Source of the DNA: Gammaproteobacteria bacterium
GTDB taxonomy: Bacteria; Pseudomonadota; Gammaproteobacteria; Burkholderiales; Burkholderiaceae_B
Length of the DNA stretch: 64,000 nucleotides
NCBI GenBank assembly: GCA_030832095.1
Contig: JAURJT010000002.1
Span: 1-64,000 of the forward strand
Reading direction: 5' to 3'
The position numbers and the translations under genes were made by a program. Below the pieces are notes generated by a model. That model did no database searches. It was not told the origin of the DNA and worked only from the letters and a program-made list of their open reading frames with translations. Shown here piece after piece: positions 6,234 through 14,619 of this stretch (positions within the stretch are counted from its first letter, which is position 1; each line of letters starts with the position of its first letter).

Positions 6234-7388
6234 TCAAAATACCGCCCCACGCGCAGACACCGGCCATAACTCTTCGACCTTGCCATTACGCACAGCAACC
6301 AGCCAATCATGTAAGTTCACAGTTGGGTCGCAATGCCCAGGAATCAATCTGACTTTGTCGCCAACTTTAAGGGGTGGGGTGCCGGGTGTTGAGGTGATGG
6401 TGGTGTGTTCGTCTGAGATGCCTTTGACTGACCAGCCGGGCAAGGTCATGCGTGGCAAACCTGAATCCATTGCAAAACATTTCAAGCCGCCATCAAGCAC
6501 CGCGTGGGTGGGGCTGACGCTGATCACTGTGCACAGTGCATGTAAGACAGGCAGTAACTCGGGGGCCTCTTCGTCCGGCGAGTTCTTGTGATAATCGTTA
6601 TCCATCAACACGTACGAGCCGGGTTGCACTTCGGTGTACAGACCCGACTCGGCTTCAAGGGGATAGGTGCCGGTGCCGCCACCTGTGATGGCATTGACTT
6701 CATAGCCTGCGGCGTTAAGTGCGCTGACCATGTCTTTAACTTTATCGCAGGCTGACCGAATGGCTTGCAGGCGTTCTTCGGGTTTGCGCATGTGTTGTGC
6801 GGGGCCGTAGTAGGCTTGTAGGCCAGCAAACACTAACGAGGGTGAATAGGTGGCAATCACTTCGGCCAGTTCAATCGCCGCAGCGTTGGTTGTGACACCG
6901 CAGCGCGCGCCGCCTACGTCTTGTTCAATATAGACATCAATGGCAACGCGATGGCGTCTGGCTGCAGCGCCAATCTGATGCACTTGCACGATGTTATCCA
7001 CACATAAACCCATGTGAGCATGGGCGGCTAGGCGGGCCACGCGCTCAACCTTACGCACACCGACCACTTGGTTCGTGATCAGAATATTTTTGACGCCCAC
7101 TTCGATAAAGGCTTCAGCTTCGCTTGCCTTTTGCACGCAAATGCCAACTGCCCCAGCATGAATCTGGCGCAACGCGATATCAGGGCACTTGTGCGCCTTG
7201 GCATGCGAGCGCACCGCAATGCCGGCGGTTTGAATGACAGCGTGCACTTCAGCAAGGTTACGCTCAAACGCATCAAGTTCGATCAACAGAGCAGGGGTAT
7301 CGATTGCATCAACTGACGCACCAATCACCGCCGGTGCATCGTGCCAATTGCCCAAACCAGACTCAGAGATTGAAGGGTGATGCGTCAT
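6234..7388 (-). CDS. Fold-III PLP enzyme, D-threonine aldolase / 3-hydroxy-D-aspartate aldolase family
   Basis: PLP-dependent enzyme (384 aa) with an alanine-racemase-like barrel and C-terminal metal-binding domain (DSD1 family). Visible marks are IDTPALLIELDAFERN at the N-terminus, AVRSHAKAHKCPDIA with the PLP lysine (Lys64 or Lys67), IEQDVGGARCGV, ITGGGTGTYPLE for phosphate binding, and IPGHCDPTVNLHD near the C-terminus with the His and Cys that bind a divalent metal. Members split beta-hydroxy-D-amino acids into glycine and an aldehyde (D-threonine, or 3-hydroxy-D-aspartate in the BhcC branch). The general style resembles BhcC, but the rest of the bhc cluster is not here. Confidence 0.85.
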   Translation of the reverse strand: MTHHPSISESGLGNWHDAPAVIGASVDAIDTPALLIELDAFERNLAEVHAVIQTAGIAVRSHAKAHKCPDIALRQIHAGAVGICVQKASEAEAFIEVGVKNILITNQVVGVRKVERVARLAAHAHMGLCVDNIVQVHQIGAAARRHRVAIDVYIEQDVGGARCGVTTNAAAIELAEVIATYSPSLVFAGLQAYYGPAQHMRKPEERLQAIRSACDKVKDMVSALNAAGYEVNAITGGGTGTYPLEAESGLYTEVQPGSYVLMDNDYHKNSPDEEAPELLPVLHALCTVISVSPTHAVLDGGLKCFAMDSGLPRMTLPGWSVKGISDEHTTITSTPGTPPLKVGDKVRLIPGHCDPTVNLHDWLVAVRNGKVEELWPVSARGAVF

Positions 7389-7446
7389 AGTGGTTTCCTA
7401 AATCGTTTCGTGTATGTGTACTGGTATTTGTACACACTTGCTATCT

Positions 7447-7535
7447 ATTACACATTGAATACTTATTACACATTGAACACTTGTTACATATTTAGTGCTG
7501 ACTAAACCTTGAGAGCTGACTAAACACTAAGTGCT
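7447..7535. repeat. 18-bp period degenerate tandem repeat in an intergenic region
   Basis: On the minus strand the spacer between the phosphotransferase stop and the aldolase start is made of related 18-nt units. Two near-identical copies of ATTACACATTGAATACTT (plus strand) start at 7447 and 7465, a third weaker copy follows at 7483, and two copies of GCTGACTAAAC start at 7497 and 7515, again 18 nt apart. The region is AT-rich and non-coding. Confidence 0.7.
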
Positions 7536-7563
7536 GTTTTTACATTTATTCCTTAATACGCCA

Positions 7564-8661
7564 TCACCGCTTAAGACTAGCCTCATACCGCTGCGCATAC
7601 TTCCAGCCAATCTCCGCTAGCGGCTTCGCTTTACTACCGGTCTCAATCGCATCGGCAGCCGCGGCAGTACCGTCTTGCGCTCTACGCGCAATCCCCTGCA
7701 AAATCGCAGCGATTCTGAAGAGGTTATACGCGATGTAAAAATCCCAGTGCTCAATACCTTCAAACCCGGTGGCGGCACCATATTGTTTGATGTAGTCGGC
7801 TTCGCTGGGGATGCCTAAGGCTTTCAAGTCTAAACCGCCAATGCCGCGCCACAACGAGGCGGGGATATGCCAGCTCATGCAGTGATAAGCAAAATCAGCC
7901 ATGGGGTGGCCTAAGGTGGCAAGCTCCCAGTCAAGTAAACCAATCGCGCGTGGTTCGGTTGGGTGCAGTACTAAATTATCTAAACGATAGTCGCCATGCA
8001 CAATTGTGGTTTGGTCGCCTTCAGGGATATTGGCGGGCAACCACTCGATTAACGATTCAAGGGCGCTGATGTCTTCGCTGCGCGACTCTTGATATTGACG
8101 GCTCCAGCGGGCGATTTGGCGGCCAAAATAATTACCGGCGCGGCCAAAGGTTTCAAGACCGACTGCGTTGACATCGACTTTATGCAGGGCTGCCATCACA
8201 CGATTCATGTCGGTGTAAATGGCGCCACGCTCAGTAGGCGTAAAGCCTGGTAGTGACTGATCGACAATCACGCGGCCGTTTAAAAATTCCATCAAATAAA
8301 AAGGCGTGCCAACAATGTTTAAATCTTCGCTGTAGGCGTAAAGCTTTGGCACCGGCACGTCGCTGCCTTGCAAGGCTTGCATCACACGATATTCGCGATC
8401 GACCGCGTGGGCTGAGGGCATCAACACGCCTGGCGGTTTTTTGCGCAACACAAATTGTTGCGCACCACTGGTTAGTAAAAACGTTGGATTTGACTGACCG
8501 CCGGTTAAGGGTTTAACGGTGAGAGCAGGGCGCTCTAGAAAGCCCTGGCCGTGCATCCAGTCAGCTAGCACTGCTGAATCAAAGGGTGCAGCCGCAGCGA
8601 CATTAGACTTAGCGTCTAAAGCGCCCGCACTGTTCTTGTTTGATGAACCAGCCCCACTCAT
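7564..8661 (-). CDS. APH-fold phosphotransferase family protein (acyl-CoA dehydrogenase-associated)
   Basis: Kinase-like protein (365 aa) of the aminoglycoside phosphotransferase fold. The nucleotide-binding N-lobe has LTGGQSNPTFLL near residue 52, the catalytic loop is IVHGDYRLDNLVLHP near residue 222 with the expected His, Asp and Asn, and the metal-binding LLDWELATLGHPMADFAYH follows. This subfamily is found beside, or fused to, acyl-CoA dehydrogenases (ACAD10/11 and FadE36 type), where it is thought to phosphorylate a hydroxyacyl intermediate. That fits here: the dehydrogenase and an SDR precede it in one operon, with 4-nt overlaps. The exact substrate is unknown. Confidence 0.85.
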   Translation of the reverse strand: MSGAGSSNKNSAGALDAKSNVAAAAPFDSAVLADWMHGQGFLERPALTVKPLTGGQSNPTFLLTSGAQQFVLRKKPPGVLMPSAHAVDREYRVMQALQGSDVPVPKLYAYSEDLNIVGTPFYLMEFLNGRVIVDQSLPGFTPTERGAIYTDMNRVMAALHKVDVNAVGLETFGRAGNYFGRQIARWSRQYQESRSEDISALESLIEWLPANIPEGDQTTIVHGDYRLDNLVLHPTEPRAIGLLDWELATLGHPMADFAYHCMSWHIPASLWRGIGGLDLKALGIPSEADYIKQYGAATGFEGIEHWDFYIAYNLFRIAAILQGIARRAQDGTAAAADAIETGSKAKPLAEIGWKYAQRYEASLKR

Positions 8662-9434
8662 AACGAACTCACTGAGTGGCCCCAGTCAACCGTCACCGAC
8701 GTACCCGTCATGGCACGCCCAGCGTCAGAGGCCAGCAACAACACCGGGCCATCCATATCCGACAACTCAGAAAATCGGCGCGAGGGTACGCGGGCCATCA
8801 GTTTTTGCCCTTGTTCACTGAGTAAAAACTCACGATTCAAATCAGTAATCACATAGCCCGGTAGCAAGGCATTGACACGAATGCCGTACCGCGCAAATTC
8901 AAGCGCAAGTGATTTTGTAAATTGGATGACACCTGCTTTAGAAGCCGAGTACCCCACCACAGCACCTGCAACACGCGCGCCCAAAATCGACGAGATATTA
9001 ACAATGCTGCCTGGCTTTTTGAGCTTGACTAAACGTCGTGCGGCTTCTGTGTCAACCATCCAGCAACCTTTTAGATTGGTATCTAACACGCTATCCCAAT
9101 CTTCTTCGGTTTGCTCAAGCGCGGGCTTGGCAACGGTGGTGCCGGCATTGCTGATGATGATGTCTGCCACGCCTGCAACCGCTTCGATTTGATCAAAGCA
9201 GGCCTTGACGCGGGCTTGACTGGTGACATCTAACGACACGGCATCGGCCTTTGCACCAGCAGCCTGAAGCTCTGCAACAAGCGTTGCAAGCTTATCGGCA
9301 CGACGTGCCGCCACGATCACATGCGCACCGGCTTTTGCCATGGTGTGCGCAAGATGATGACCAATGCCACTTGAGGCACCCGTCACCAGTGCCACGCGGC
9401 CTTTCAAACTAAACATGTCTAACACTTGACTCAC
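8658..9434 (-). CDS. Short-chain dehydrogenase/reductase
   Basis: Classical SDR (258 aa) using NAD(P)H. The cofactor motif is VTGASSGIGHHLAHTMA near residue 18, followed by the ISNAG motif near residue 92; the catalytic Ser lies in SIVNISSILGA and the Tyr/Lys pair in GYSASKAGVIQFTKS. Basic residues after the second strand (AARRADKL) suggest NADP preference. Both ends overlap neighbours by 4 nt (acyl-CoA dehydrogenase before, APH-type kinase after), so the three enzymes probably act on one short or branched acyl or hydroxyacyl substrate. Confidence 0.92.
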   Translation of the reverse strand: MSQVLDMFSLKGRVALVTGASSGIGHHLAHTMAKAGAHVIVAARRADKLATLVAELQAAGAKADAVSLDVTSQARVKACFDQIEAVAGVADIIISNAGTTVAKPALEQTEEDWDSVLDTNLKGCWMVDTEAARRLVKLKKPGSIVNISSILGARVAGAVVGYSASKAGVIQFTKSLALEFARYGIRVNALLPGYVITDLNREFLLSEQGQKLMARVPSRRFSELSDMDGPVLLLASDAGRAMTGTSVTVDWGHSVSSL

Positions 9435-10603
9435 GCTGTTTTCCCCAAGCCGTCGATAATCTTGCGTGCCATGCTCCAGCGATGCACTTCGCTTGGGCCG
9501 TCATAAATTCTAAAGCCACGCATATCCATAAAGATGCGCATCACAATGGTTTCGCCTGTGACGCCTTGGCCACCTAAGATCTGAACGCAACGATCAATCA
9601 CACGCCACTCAGCCTCTGAGCAAGTCACCTTGGCGCGGCTCGATTCAAAGTTACCGTTATGACCTTGATCTAACAACCACGCGGTATGTGCAATGTGCAA
9701 GCGTGCTGTTTGCAAATCCATATCGTTATCGGCCAACATAAAACCGACGCCTTCGTGTTTGCCTAAGATACGGCCAAAGGCTTCGCGGGTGCGTGCGTAT
9801 TGCGTGGCAATATCGTGCGCACGACGCGCCTGGCCCAGCCAGCGCATGCAGTGCGTTAAGCGAGCGGGGGCTAAACGGATTTGCGCGTATTTAAAACCGC
9901 GCCCAATCTCGCCCAAGACATCAGTGGCGGGTACACGAACGTTTTCAAACTTCATGACACAGTGGCCGCCGGCAAAGCAGCTGTCCATCGCGTCCATTTG
10001 GCGAGTGATTGAAATCCCTTCGCGGCTCATGTCACTTAAAAACATCGTGGCCGAGCCGTCTTCCATTTTGGCCATGATGATGCAATAGGTCGCACCCTCG
10101 GCACCGGTGATAAACCACTTGTCGCCATTGATCACATAATCGTCACCGTCTTTAACGGCGGTGGTCATCATCATGCCAGGGTCAGCGCCTGCACCAGGTG
10201 CGGGCTCGGTCATGGCAAAGCACGAACGCGTCAAACCTTGAACCTGTGGGCGCAACCAACGCTCTTTTTGTGCTTCGGTCGCAACAATTTCCATCAAATG
10301 GATATTGCCTTCGTCGGGCGCGTGGATGTTCATGGCCGTGGGGCCAAGCGTCGAATAGCCGGCCTCTTCAAACACGATGGCTTTGTCGACGTGACTTAAA
10401 CCCAAACCACCCAGCTCAACCGAGGCGTGTGGGGTTAACAGACCCGCCGCACGGGCAAGCGCCACAAGCTCAGCGCGCAACTCTGGCGTTGGGCCATGCG
10501 CGGTAGCGCGTGGGTCATTTTCAAACGGAATGATTTTGTCGGCAATAAAACTGCGCGTGCGCTGCTGCAGGTCAAGCTGCGCCGGGGTCAGTGAAAAATC
10601 CAT
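9431..10603 (-). CDS. Acyl-CoA dehydrogenase
   Basis: FAD-dependent acyl-CoA dehydrogenase (390 aa, usual length) that introduces a double bond in an acyl-CoA and passes electrons to ETF. Domain order is normal: an N-terminal helical part, the beta-domain with CFAMTEPAPGAGADPGMM (FAD contact) and YVINGDKWFITGAE, and the C-terminal helical domain with ILGGQGVTGE and MRGFRIYDGPSEVHRW. It is the first gene of a three-gene minus-strand operon (dehydrogenase, SDR, APH-type kinase), an arrangement linked in other bacteria to breakdown of 4-hydroxy or unusual acyl chains. Confidence 0.93.
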   Translation of the reverse strand: MDFSLTPAQLDLQQRTRSFIADKIIPFENDPRATAHGPTPELRAELVALARAAGLLTPHASVELGGLGLSHVDKAIVFEEAGYSTLGPTAMNIHAPDEGNIHLMEIVATEAQKERWLRPQVQGLTRSCFAMTEPAPGAGADPGMMMTTAVKDGDDYVINGDKWFITGAEGATYCIIMAKMEDGSATMFLSDMSREGISITRQMDAMDSCFAGGHCVMKFENVRVPATDVLGEIGRGFKYAQIRLAPARLTHCMRWLGQARRAHDIATQYARTREAFGRILGKHEGVGFMLADNDMDLQTARLHIAHTAWLLDQGHNGNFESSRAKVTCSEAEWRVIDRCVQILGGQGVTGETIVMRIFMDMRGFRIYDGPSEVHRWSMARKIIDGLGKTA

Positions 10604-10693
10604 GAGGGGATGTCCTAGTCGCTAAATCGATGAAACCAACCGCTATTATCGCAATTTCAGCGAATCTTGCTTTGATTTTGCGCAAGGTAGTCT

Positions 10694-11872
10694 TTAACGC
10701 TGCTTTTTACTAAAAAGGAGGTTCAAGCTGACCACCAGCGCCAACAGACCAAAAATAATGAAGCCATACTGATAGCTTTCGGTGGCCATGATCACAAAGG
10801 CGAAGCCTGACGGGCAAACAATACCGCCGAGGTAGGTAAAAAACAGTGACGCCCCAGTGGTTGAGGCGATCATGCCTGGTGGCGATACCCGGGCCACCTC
10901 TGCCATGTAGACGCCGTTCCAGCCAATCGCAGAGGCTCCAAAGATGATCATCAACACAAGAATCATGCCGAAAGACCAAGACGGTGACAGGGTGCCGGTG
11001 ATCACTGACGAGACAGCCATGATCACGCCCAGTATGACCATCACCACGCGAGGCGATAAAAAGCGGTCTGCGACCCAGCCCCAGAACACGCGTGCGAATA
11101 CGCTTGCGAGTTGAGTCATGGCCAAAGCAAAACCGGCGGCTACAAACGAGATATTAATTTCGAGGGTGAGATAGGTGACCAGATAGCTAGTCAAAATCAT
11201 CTGCAAGCCGCAAAACACGAATGACACGATGGCAAGCTCGCGCAGATCGCGATTTAAGAACACCAGCTTGATAGGTTGCGTCACTTGTGACAACGAGAAG
11301 GGGCTTGAGGGGATGCGGTCGCTATCCAGTTCTTGACGAAAGGGTTCGGCGATCCAAACAAAAACCAGCAACAAGCCAGAGACTAAAAATAAAGTGATTT
11401 GCCAACCGGTGAGAAGCACCAGCACTGGGATCGCTAAGCCCGCGATAAAGCCCGCTAAGGGGTTGCCGGTTTGTCGAATCGAAAAGGTCAGACTGCGTCG
11501 CCCCGGCGAGGTGGTGCGCGCCAAGACATGCGAGCTTGCTGGCGAAATCGGCCCGTAGCCGATTCCCATAATGATGGCGCCCACGACTACCAGTGCAAGG
11601 TTGCCACACGCCACCAACGCCAAACCTAACGAACATAACGCCAACCCAAGCTGGCTGATGCGAATTGCGCCGTACCTGACAATAAAGTTGCCCGACACTA
11701 ACGCTGCGATCATCCCTGCTACGTACACAATCGAGATGAAATAGCCGATCCACTCAGGAGATACCGCCATCGTTTCGGCAGCCATCGGTGCCAAAATAGG
11801 GACTGCATTAAGCACGAGTGCCGAAACAACGGCGACGCTTAACATCATTGCAGAGGGGGCAAAGCTTTTCAT
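10694..11872 (-). CDS. MFS permease
   Basis: Major facilitator superfamily transporter (392 aa) with about twelve hydrophobic segments. The loop motif between helices 8 and 9 reads FARVFWGWVADRF, a form of the MFS 'G-x3-D-R/K' signature, and helix 5 contains RTTSPGRRSLTFSIRQTGNP with a proline-glycine break. It lies upstream of the acyl-CoA dehydrogenase operon on the same strand with a 90-bp gap, so it may supply or export that pathway's substrate; specificity cannot be read from the sequence. It is divergent from the double PPC gene. Confidence 0.88.
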   Translation of the reverse strand: MKSFAPSAMMLSVAVVSALVLNAVPILAPMAAETMAVSPEWIGYFISIVYVAGMIAALVSGNFIVRYGAIRISQLGLALCSLGLALVACGNLALVVVGAIIMGIGYGPISPASSHVLARTTSPGRRSLTFSIRQTGNPLAGFIAGLAIPVLVLLTGWQITLFLVSGLLLVFVWIAEPFRQELDSDRIPSSPFSLSQVTQPIKLVFLNRDLRELAIVSFVFCGLQMILTSYLVTYLTLEINISFVAAGFALAMTQLASVFARVFWGWVADRFLSPRVVMVILGVIMAVSSVITGTLSPSWSFGMILVLMIIFGASAIGWNGVYMAEVARVSPPGMIASTTGASLFFTYLGGIVCPSGFAFVIMATESYQYGFIIFGLLALVVSLNLLFSKKQR

Positions 11873-11996
11873 GTGTAACGATCAGACAGGCCGAGATCAG
11901 GCACTACCTTACCACGCTGATGGCGAGTTGGAATTTACGCGAGAATCCCCTATGATCAAACCCTTTATCGCTGCATAAAATCATAAGGCGAGTTCA

Positions 11997-12863
11997 ATGC
12001 GAAGTATTCAACATCCAGGCCAGCCAAGCCTACAACGCGTTGCGGCGCAGCAAGTTGAGCTTGAGCCTTTCGAGCTTGAACTACCCGGGCACATGAGCTT
12101 AATGCAAGCGGTGGCGCAGTCTATGCAAGGCATTGGGGCGCAATGCGCAACGTTTCGTATGCAAGGCGGGGGCTTCGAGCCGTTTTCGTATGTGATGCCG
12201 GCCTTAGCAAAAACGTCAGCCCATGCGGTGTATTTCAGCGATACCTACCCAGTTGAGGGTGCGGTGCGTCTTGAAACAGCTTCGGTGACGTTTGGTCAAC
12301 GCGACGGTAAGCCTTGGCTGCACAGCCATGCAATCTGGATCGAGGCGAGTGGACGCAGGCACTGTGGTCATTTGTTGCCTGATGATATTCAAGTGAATCA
12401 CCCGATTCAAGCTCAAGGCGTGGCAGTGCGCGGTGCGACGTTCACGGTTTGCCCCGATGGCGAAACCAATTTCACTTTGTTTGTGCCGCTAAAAAGTAGG
12501 GCGCGGGCAACGCAAACACCACGCAGCAAAGGTTACGCACTGCGCGTTGCACCCAATATTGACATTTGCACGGCTCTAGAAACCTTTTGCCGCGAGCGCG
12601 GCATCACCCACGCCAAGATTCAAGGCGGCGTAGGTAGCACGGTGGGTGCAGTGTTTGACGACGGGCGCGTGGTCGAGCCGTTCGTGACCGAACTGCTGAT
12701 ACGCAACGGTGACGTATTCACGAACGCAGCAGGTCAAACGCAAGCGCAGCTTGACGTGTCGATGGTGGATTACAAAGGAGGGGTGTCTGAAGGCCGGCTC
12801 GCACGAGGCCAAAACCCCGTGCTTGTGACCTTTGAGCTGGCACTTGAAGTGCTAAATGCTTAG
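11997..12863 (+). CDS. Tandem PPC/DUF296 domain protein
   Basis: Protein (288 aa) built of two PPC (DUF296, 'plants and prokaryotes conserved') domains. The second copy is clear: GYALRVAPNIDICTALETF, then HAKIQGGVGSTVGAVFDDG. The first, more diverged copy has ELPGHMSLMQAVAQSM, a glycine-rich turn and PWLHSHAIWIEASGRRHCGH with histidines placed like the domain's metal or ligand site. Single-domain bacterial members form trimers of unknown function. A good ribosome-binding site (AAGGCGAG) precedes the ATG. The stop overlaps the stop of the convergent outer-membrane gene by 4 nt. Confidence 0.8.
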   Translation: MRSIQHPGQPSLQRVAAQQVELEPFELELPGHMSLMQAVAQSMQGIGAQCATFRMQGGGFEPFSYVMPALAKTSAHAVYFSDTYPVEGAVRLETASVTFGQRDGKPWLHSHAIWIEASGRRHCGHLLPDDIQVNHPIQAQGVAVRGATFTVCPDGETNFTLFVPLKSRARATQTPRSKGYALRVAPNIDICTALETFCRERGITHAKIQGGVGSTVGAVFDDGRVVEPFVTELLIRNGDVFTNAAGQTQAQLDVSMVDYKGGVSEGRLARGQNPVLVTFELALEVLNA

Positions 12864-13639
12864 AACCTGATTGACAAGCCTGCGACTACGCCAAAGAGGG
12901 TTTGAGTTGTTGTGATGCCACCAGACTTTTGCCTGTTGTAGAGGTATTTCATTCCGATGGTAGCGGCACCCCATTCATAAGCATGGCCTATGCCAACCAT
13001 TTGTTGAGTGGTGACTTCTGTATTTTGCCCAAGACCACCGACGTCGCTATAAAACGGAATGAAGTAATCTGACTCGCCCAAACGTACACGGCCTTTTAAA
13101 CCAGCGATTGGCGTCGTACTGGTTGTGGCGATTGAGTTACTAGAACCATAGACGCTGTCATAGGCCTTCAGATCGGTTCTGGTCACAAGGTTCATGACAC
13201 GCACACCAGCCAAGCCGTCGAGGTAGGTGTCTTTCGTGTTGTGGATGGTGTAAGTTGCCGCGAACGTATAGATGCCTTGCTCGGCGAAGGTGTTCGAACT
13301 CAGCGCAGGTTTGCCCAATACCTCAGACTTTTGGCCGCTAACTTTTGAGTAAACCATATCCGCCATCACGCCTAAACGACCGTGATGCGCTTCGAGGGTC
13401 AGCATTGCCGCAAAATTCAGATTCGAGATGACATCTCTTGCATGGTAGTCGACCGAGGCAAGTTTTCTTTCACCGTAGGCCACGCTGCCCCCCACGTTAG
13501 TGACCCAGATGTAAGGTGTAACCGCGCCTCGCCATTCGTTGGTCACCTGTGGGATGGTACGAACGCCCTCAGCCGCCTGAGCAGGTAGAACGGCTAGCGA
13601 GCCGGCCAAAACGGTCAGAGCAGAGATAATTTTTTTCAT
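12860..13639 (-). CDS. Outer-membrane beta-barrel protein
   Basis: Secreted protein (259 aa) with a Sec signal peptide of about 22 residues ending in LPAQA|AEG. The mature part has alternating short beta strands and ends in GLSIRF, the terminal aromatic residue needed for BAM-dependent insertion. Segments such as NEWRGAVTPYIWVTNVGG and WGAATIGMKYLYNRQ resemble small OmpW/MipA-like barrels, but I cannot assign a family. Its 5' region is the tandem-repeat array that trails the SDR gene upstream, so transcription may depend on those repeats or read through from that gene. Confidence 0.75.
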   Translation of the reverse strand: MKKIISALTVLAGSLAVLPAQAAEGVRTIPQVTNEWRGAVTPYIWVTNVGGSVAYGERKLASVDYHARDVISNLNFAAMLTLEAHHGRLGVMADMVYSKVSGQKSEVLGKPALSSNTFAEQGIYTFAATYTIHNTKDTYLDGLAGVRVMNLVTRTDLKAYDSVYGSSNSIATTSTTPIAGLKGRVRLGESDYFIPFYSDVGGLGQNTEVTTQQMVGIGHAYEWGAATIGMKYLYNRQKSGGITTTQTLFGVVAGLSIRF

Positions 13640-13665
13640 TTGAAACTCTTTGATTATTTTTAATG

Positions 13666-13814
13666 ATCTAACGTTGTGACTTCGACAGCTATGACTTTGT
13701 CACTGTAAACATACCACTTCGACAGCTATGACTTTTTTCAATGTGGAACGTATCACTTTTACAGCTATGACTTTGTCACTGTGCAACATATAACTGCGAT
13801 ATGTACGACTTTGT
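13666..13814 (-). repeat. 38-bp tandem repeat of the SDR gene's 3' end
   Basis: Four units of 34-39 nt stand in direct order on the minus strand: 13776-13814, 13738-13775, 13700-13737 and 13666-13699. The first encodes the last codons of the SDR, and each of the first three closes with TGA. The shared core is AAAGTCATAGCTGT, then a variable middle and CAnTGA. Later units carry several stop codons in frame and are non-coding. The array fills the spacer between the SDR and the outer-membrane gene. Confidence 0.85.
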
Positions 13815-14612
13815 GTGAGGTCCGCCGTCTACCATCAAGGCCGCCCCGTTCACATACGACGCTCGGGGCGAGGCTAAAAACACGACCACGTTGGCGATGT
13901 CAGAAGGCACTCCCCACGTTTGCCCTTTCGGCACCGAGACAGTTTCAAGCTTGTCGCGGTTGGCAATAGCAGAATCCGCTTGCCATTGCCCACCAGAGGC
14001 TTGACTTTCCCATAGACGAAAGCGTTCTTCGGATTTGACCACACCTGGGATCACGCAGTTCACTCTGATGCCAAATTCTGCTAATTCTGTTGCTAAATCG
14101 ACAGAAAAACGCACTTCTGCGGCCTTTGCCGGGCCTGTACAGCTTGAGCCAGGCGGAAAATTACCCCGAGTGGCGGTGCGCCCAGAGATGTTGATAATGG
14201 ACGGAAAGCTTGATTGTTTGAGCAAAGGCAAGGCTCGTTGCGACACCCGAAACTGTGCAAAAAAGTTGATCGCCATGCCATCTTGCAGTTCGTCGTCAGT
14301 GACAGTGGCGAAGGGTTTATAGATGCCAGTGCCGGCGTTGTTCACCAAGATATCAAGTCGACCAAAGCGCGACTGAAGGTATGCAATCAGTTTGTCGATA
14401 TCCGCAAGCTTGGTCATATCTGCTTGCACGGCTTCAATTGTTCCGCCGTGAGTTGACGCATTTGAGGCAACCGCCTCATCGAGTTTGCTTTGACGGCGCC
14501 CGCAAATTACTACGTGCGCGCCTTCGTTGGCAAACGCTTGAGCGGTGGCCAGGCCAATGCCTTCACTGCCGCCGGTGACGCAAACGACTTGTCCTGCTAG
14601 ATCTAGATTCAT
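13776..14612 (-). CDS. Short-chain dehydrogenase/reductase
   Basis: Classical SDR (278 aa). The nucleotide-binding motif is VTGGSEGIGLATAQAFA near residue 12, the structural NNAG motif sits near residue 91, and the C-terminal AALMVDGGPHTKSYI is typical. The active site is unusual: where most SDRs have YxxxK the segment after INISGRTATRGN reads SSCTGPAKAAEVRFS, so the catalytic Tyr seems replaced by Cys/Thr while the Lys is kept. This may mean altered or lost dehydrogenase chemistry. It is followed in the same direction by its own duplicated 3' ends. It shares the strand with the Bug gene 7 nt upstream. Confidence 0.87.
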   Translation of the reverse strand: MNLDLAGQVVCVTGGSEGIGLATAQAFANEGAHVVICGRRQSKLDEAVASNASTHGGTIEAVQADMTKLADIDKLIAYLQSRFGRLDILVNNAGTGIYKPFATVTDDELQDGMAINFFAQFRVSQRALPLLKQSSFPSIINISGRTATRGNFPPGSSCTGPAKAAEVRFSVDLATELAEFGIRVNCVIPGVVKSEERFRLWESQASGGQWQADSAIANRDKLETVSVPKGQTWGVPSDIANVVVFLASPRASYVNGAALMVDGGPHTKSYISQLYVAQ

Positions 14613-14619
14613 GGTTGGC

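Noticed and set aside
13666-13814. Possible CRISPR array, from regular 38-bp spacing
   Set aside because: Similarity runs through whole units without unique spacers, the first unit is coding, and no cas gene is present.
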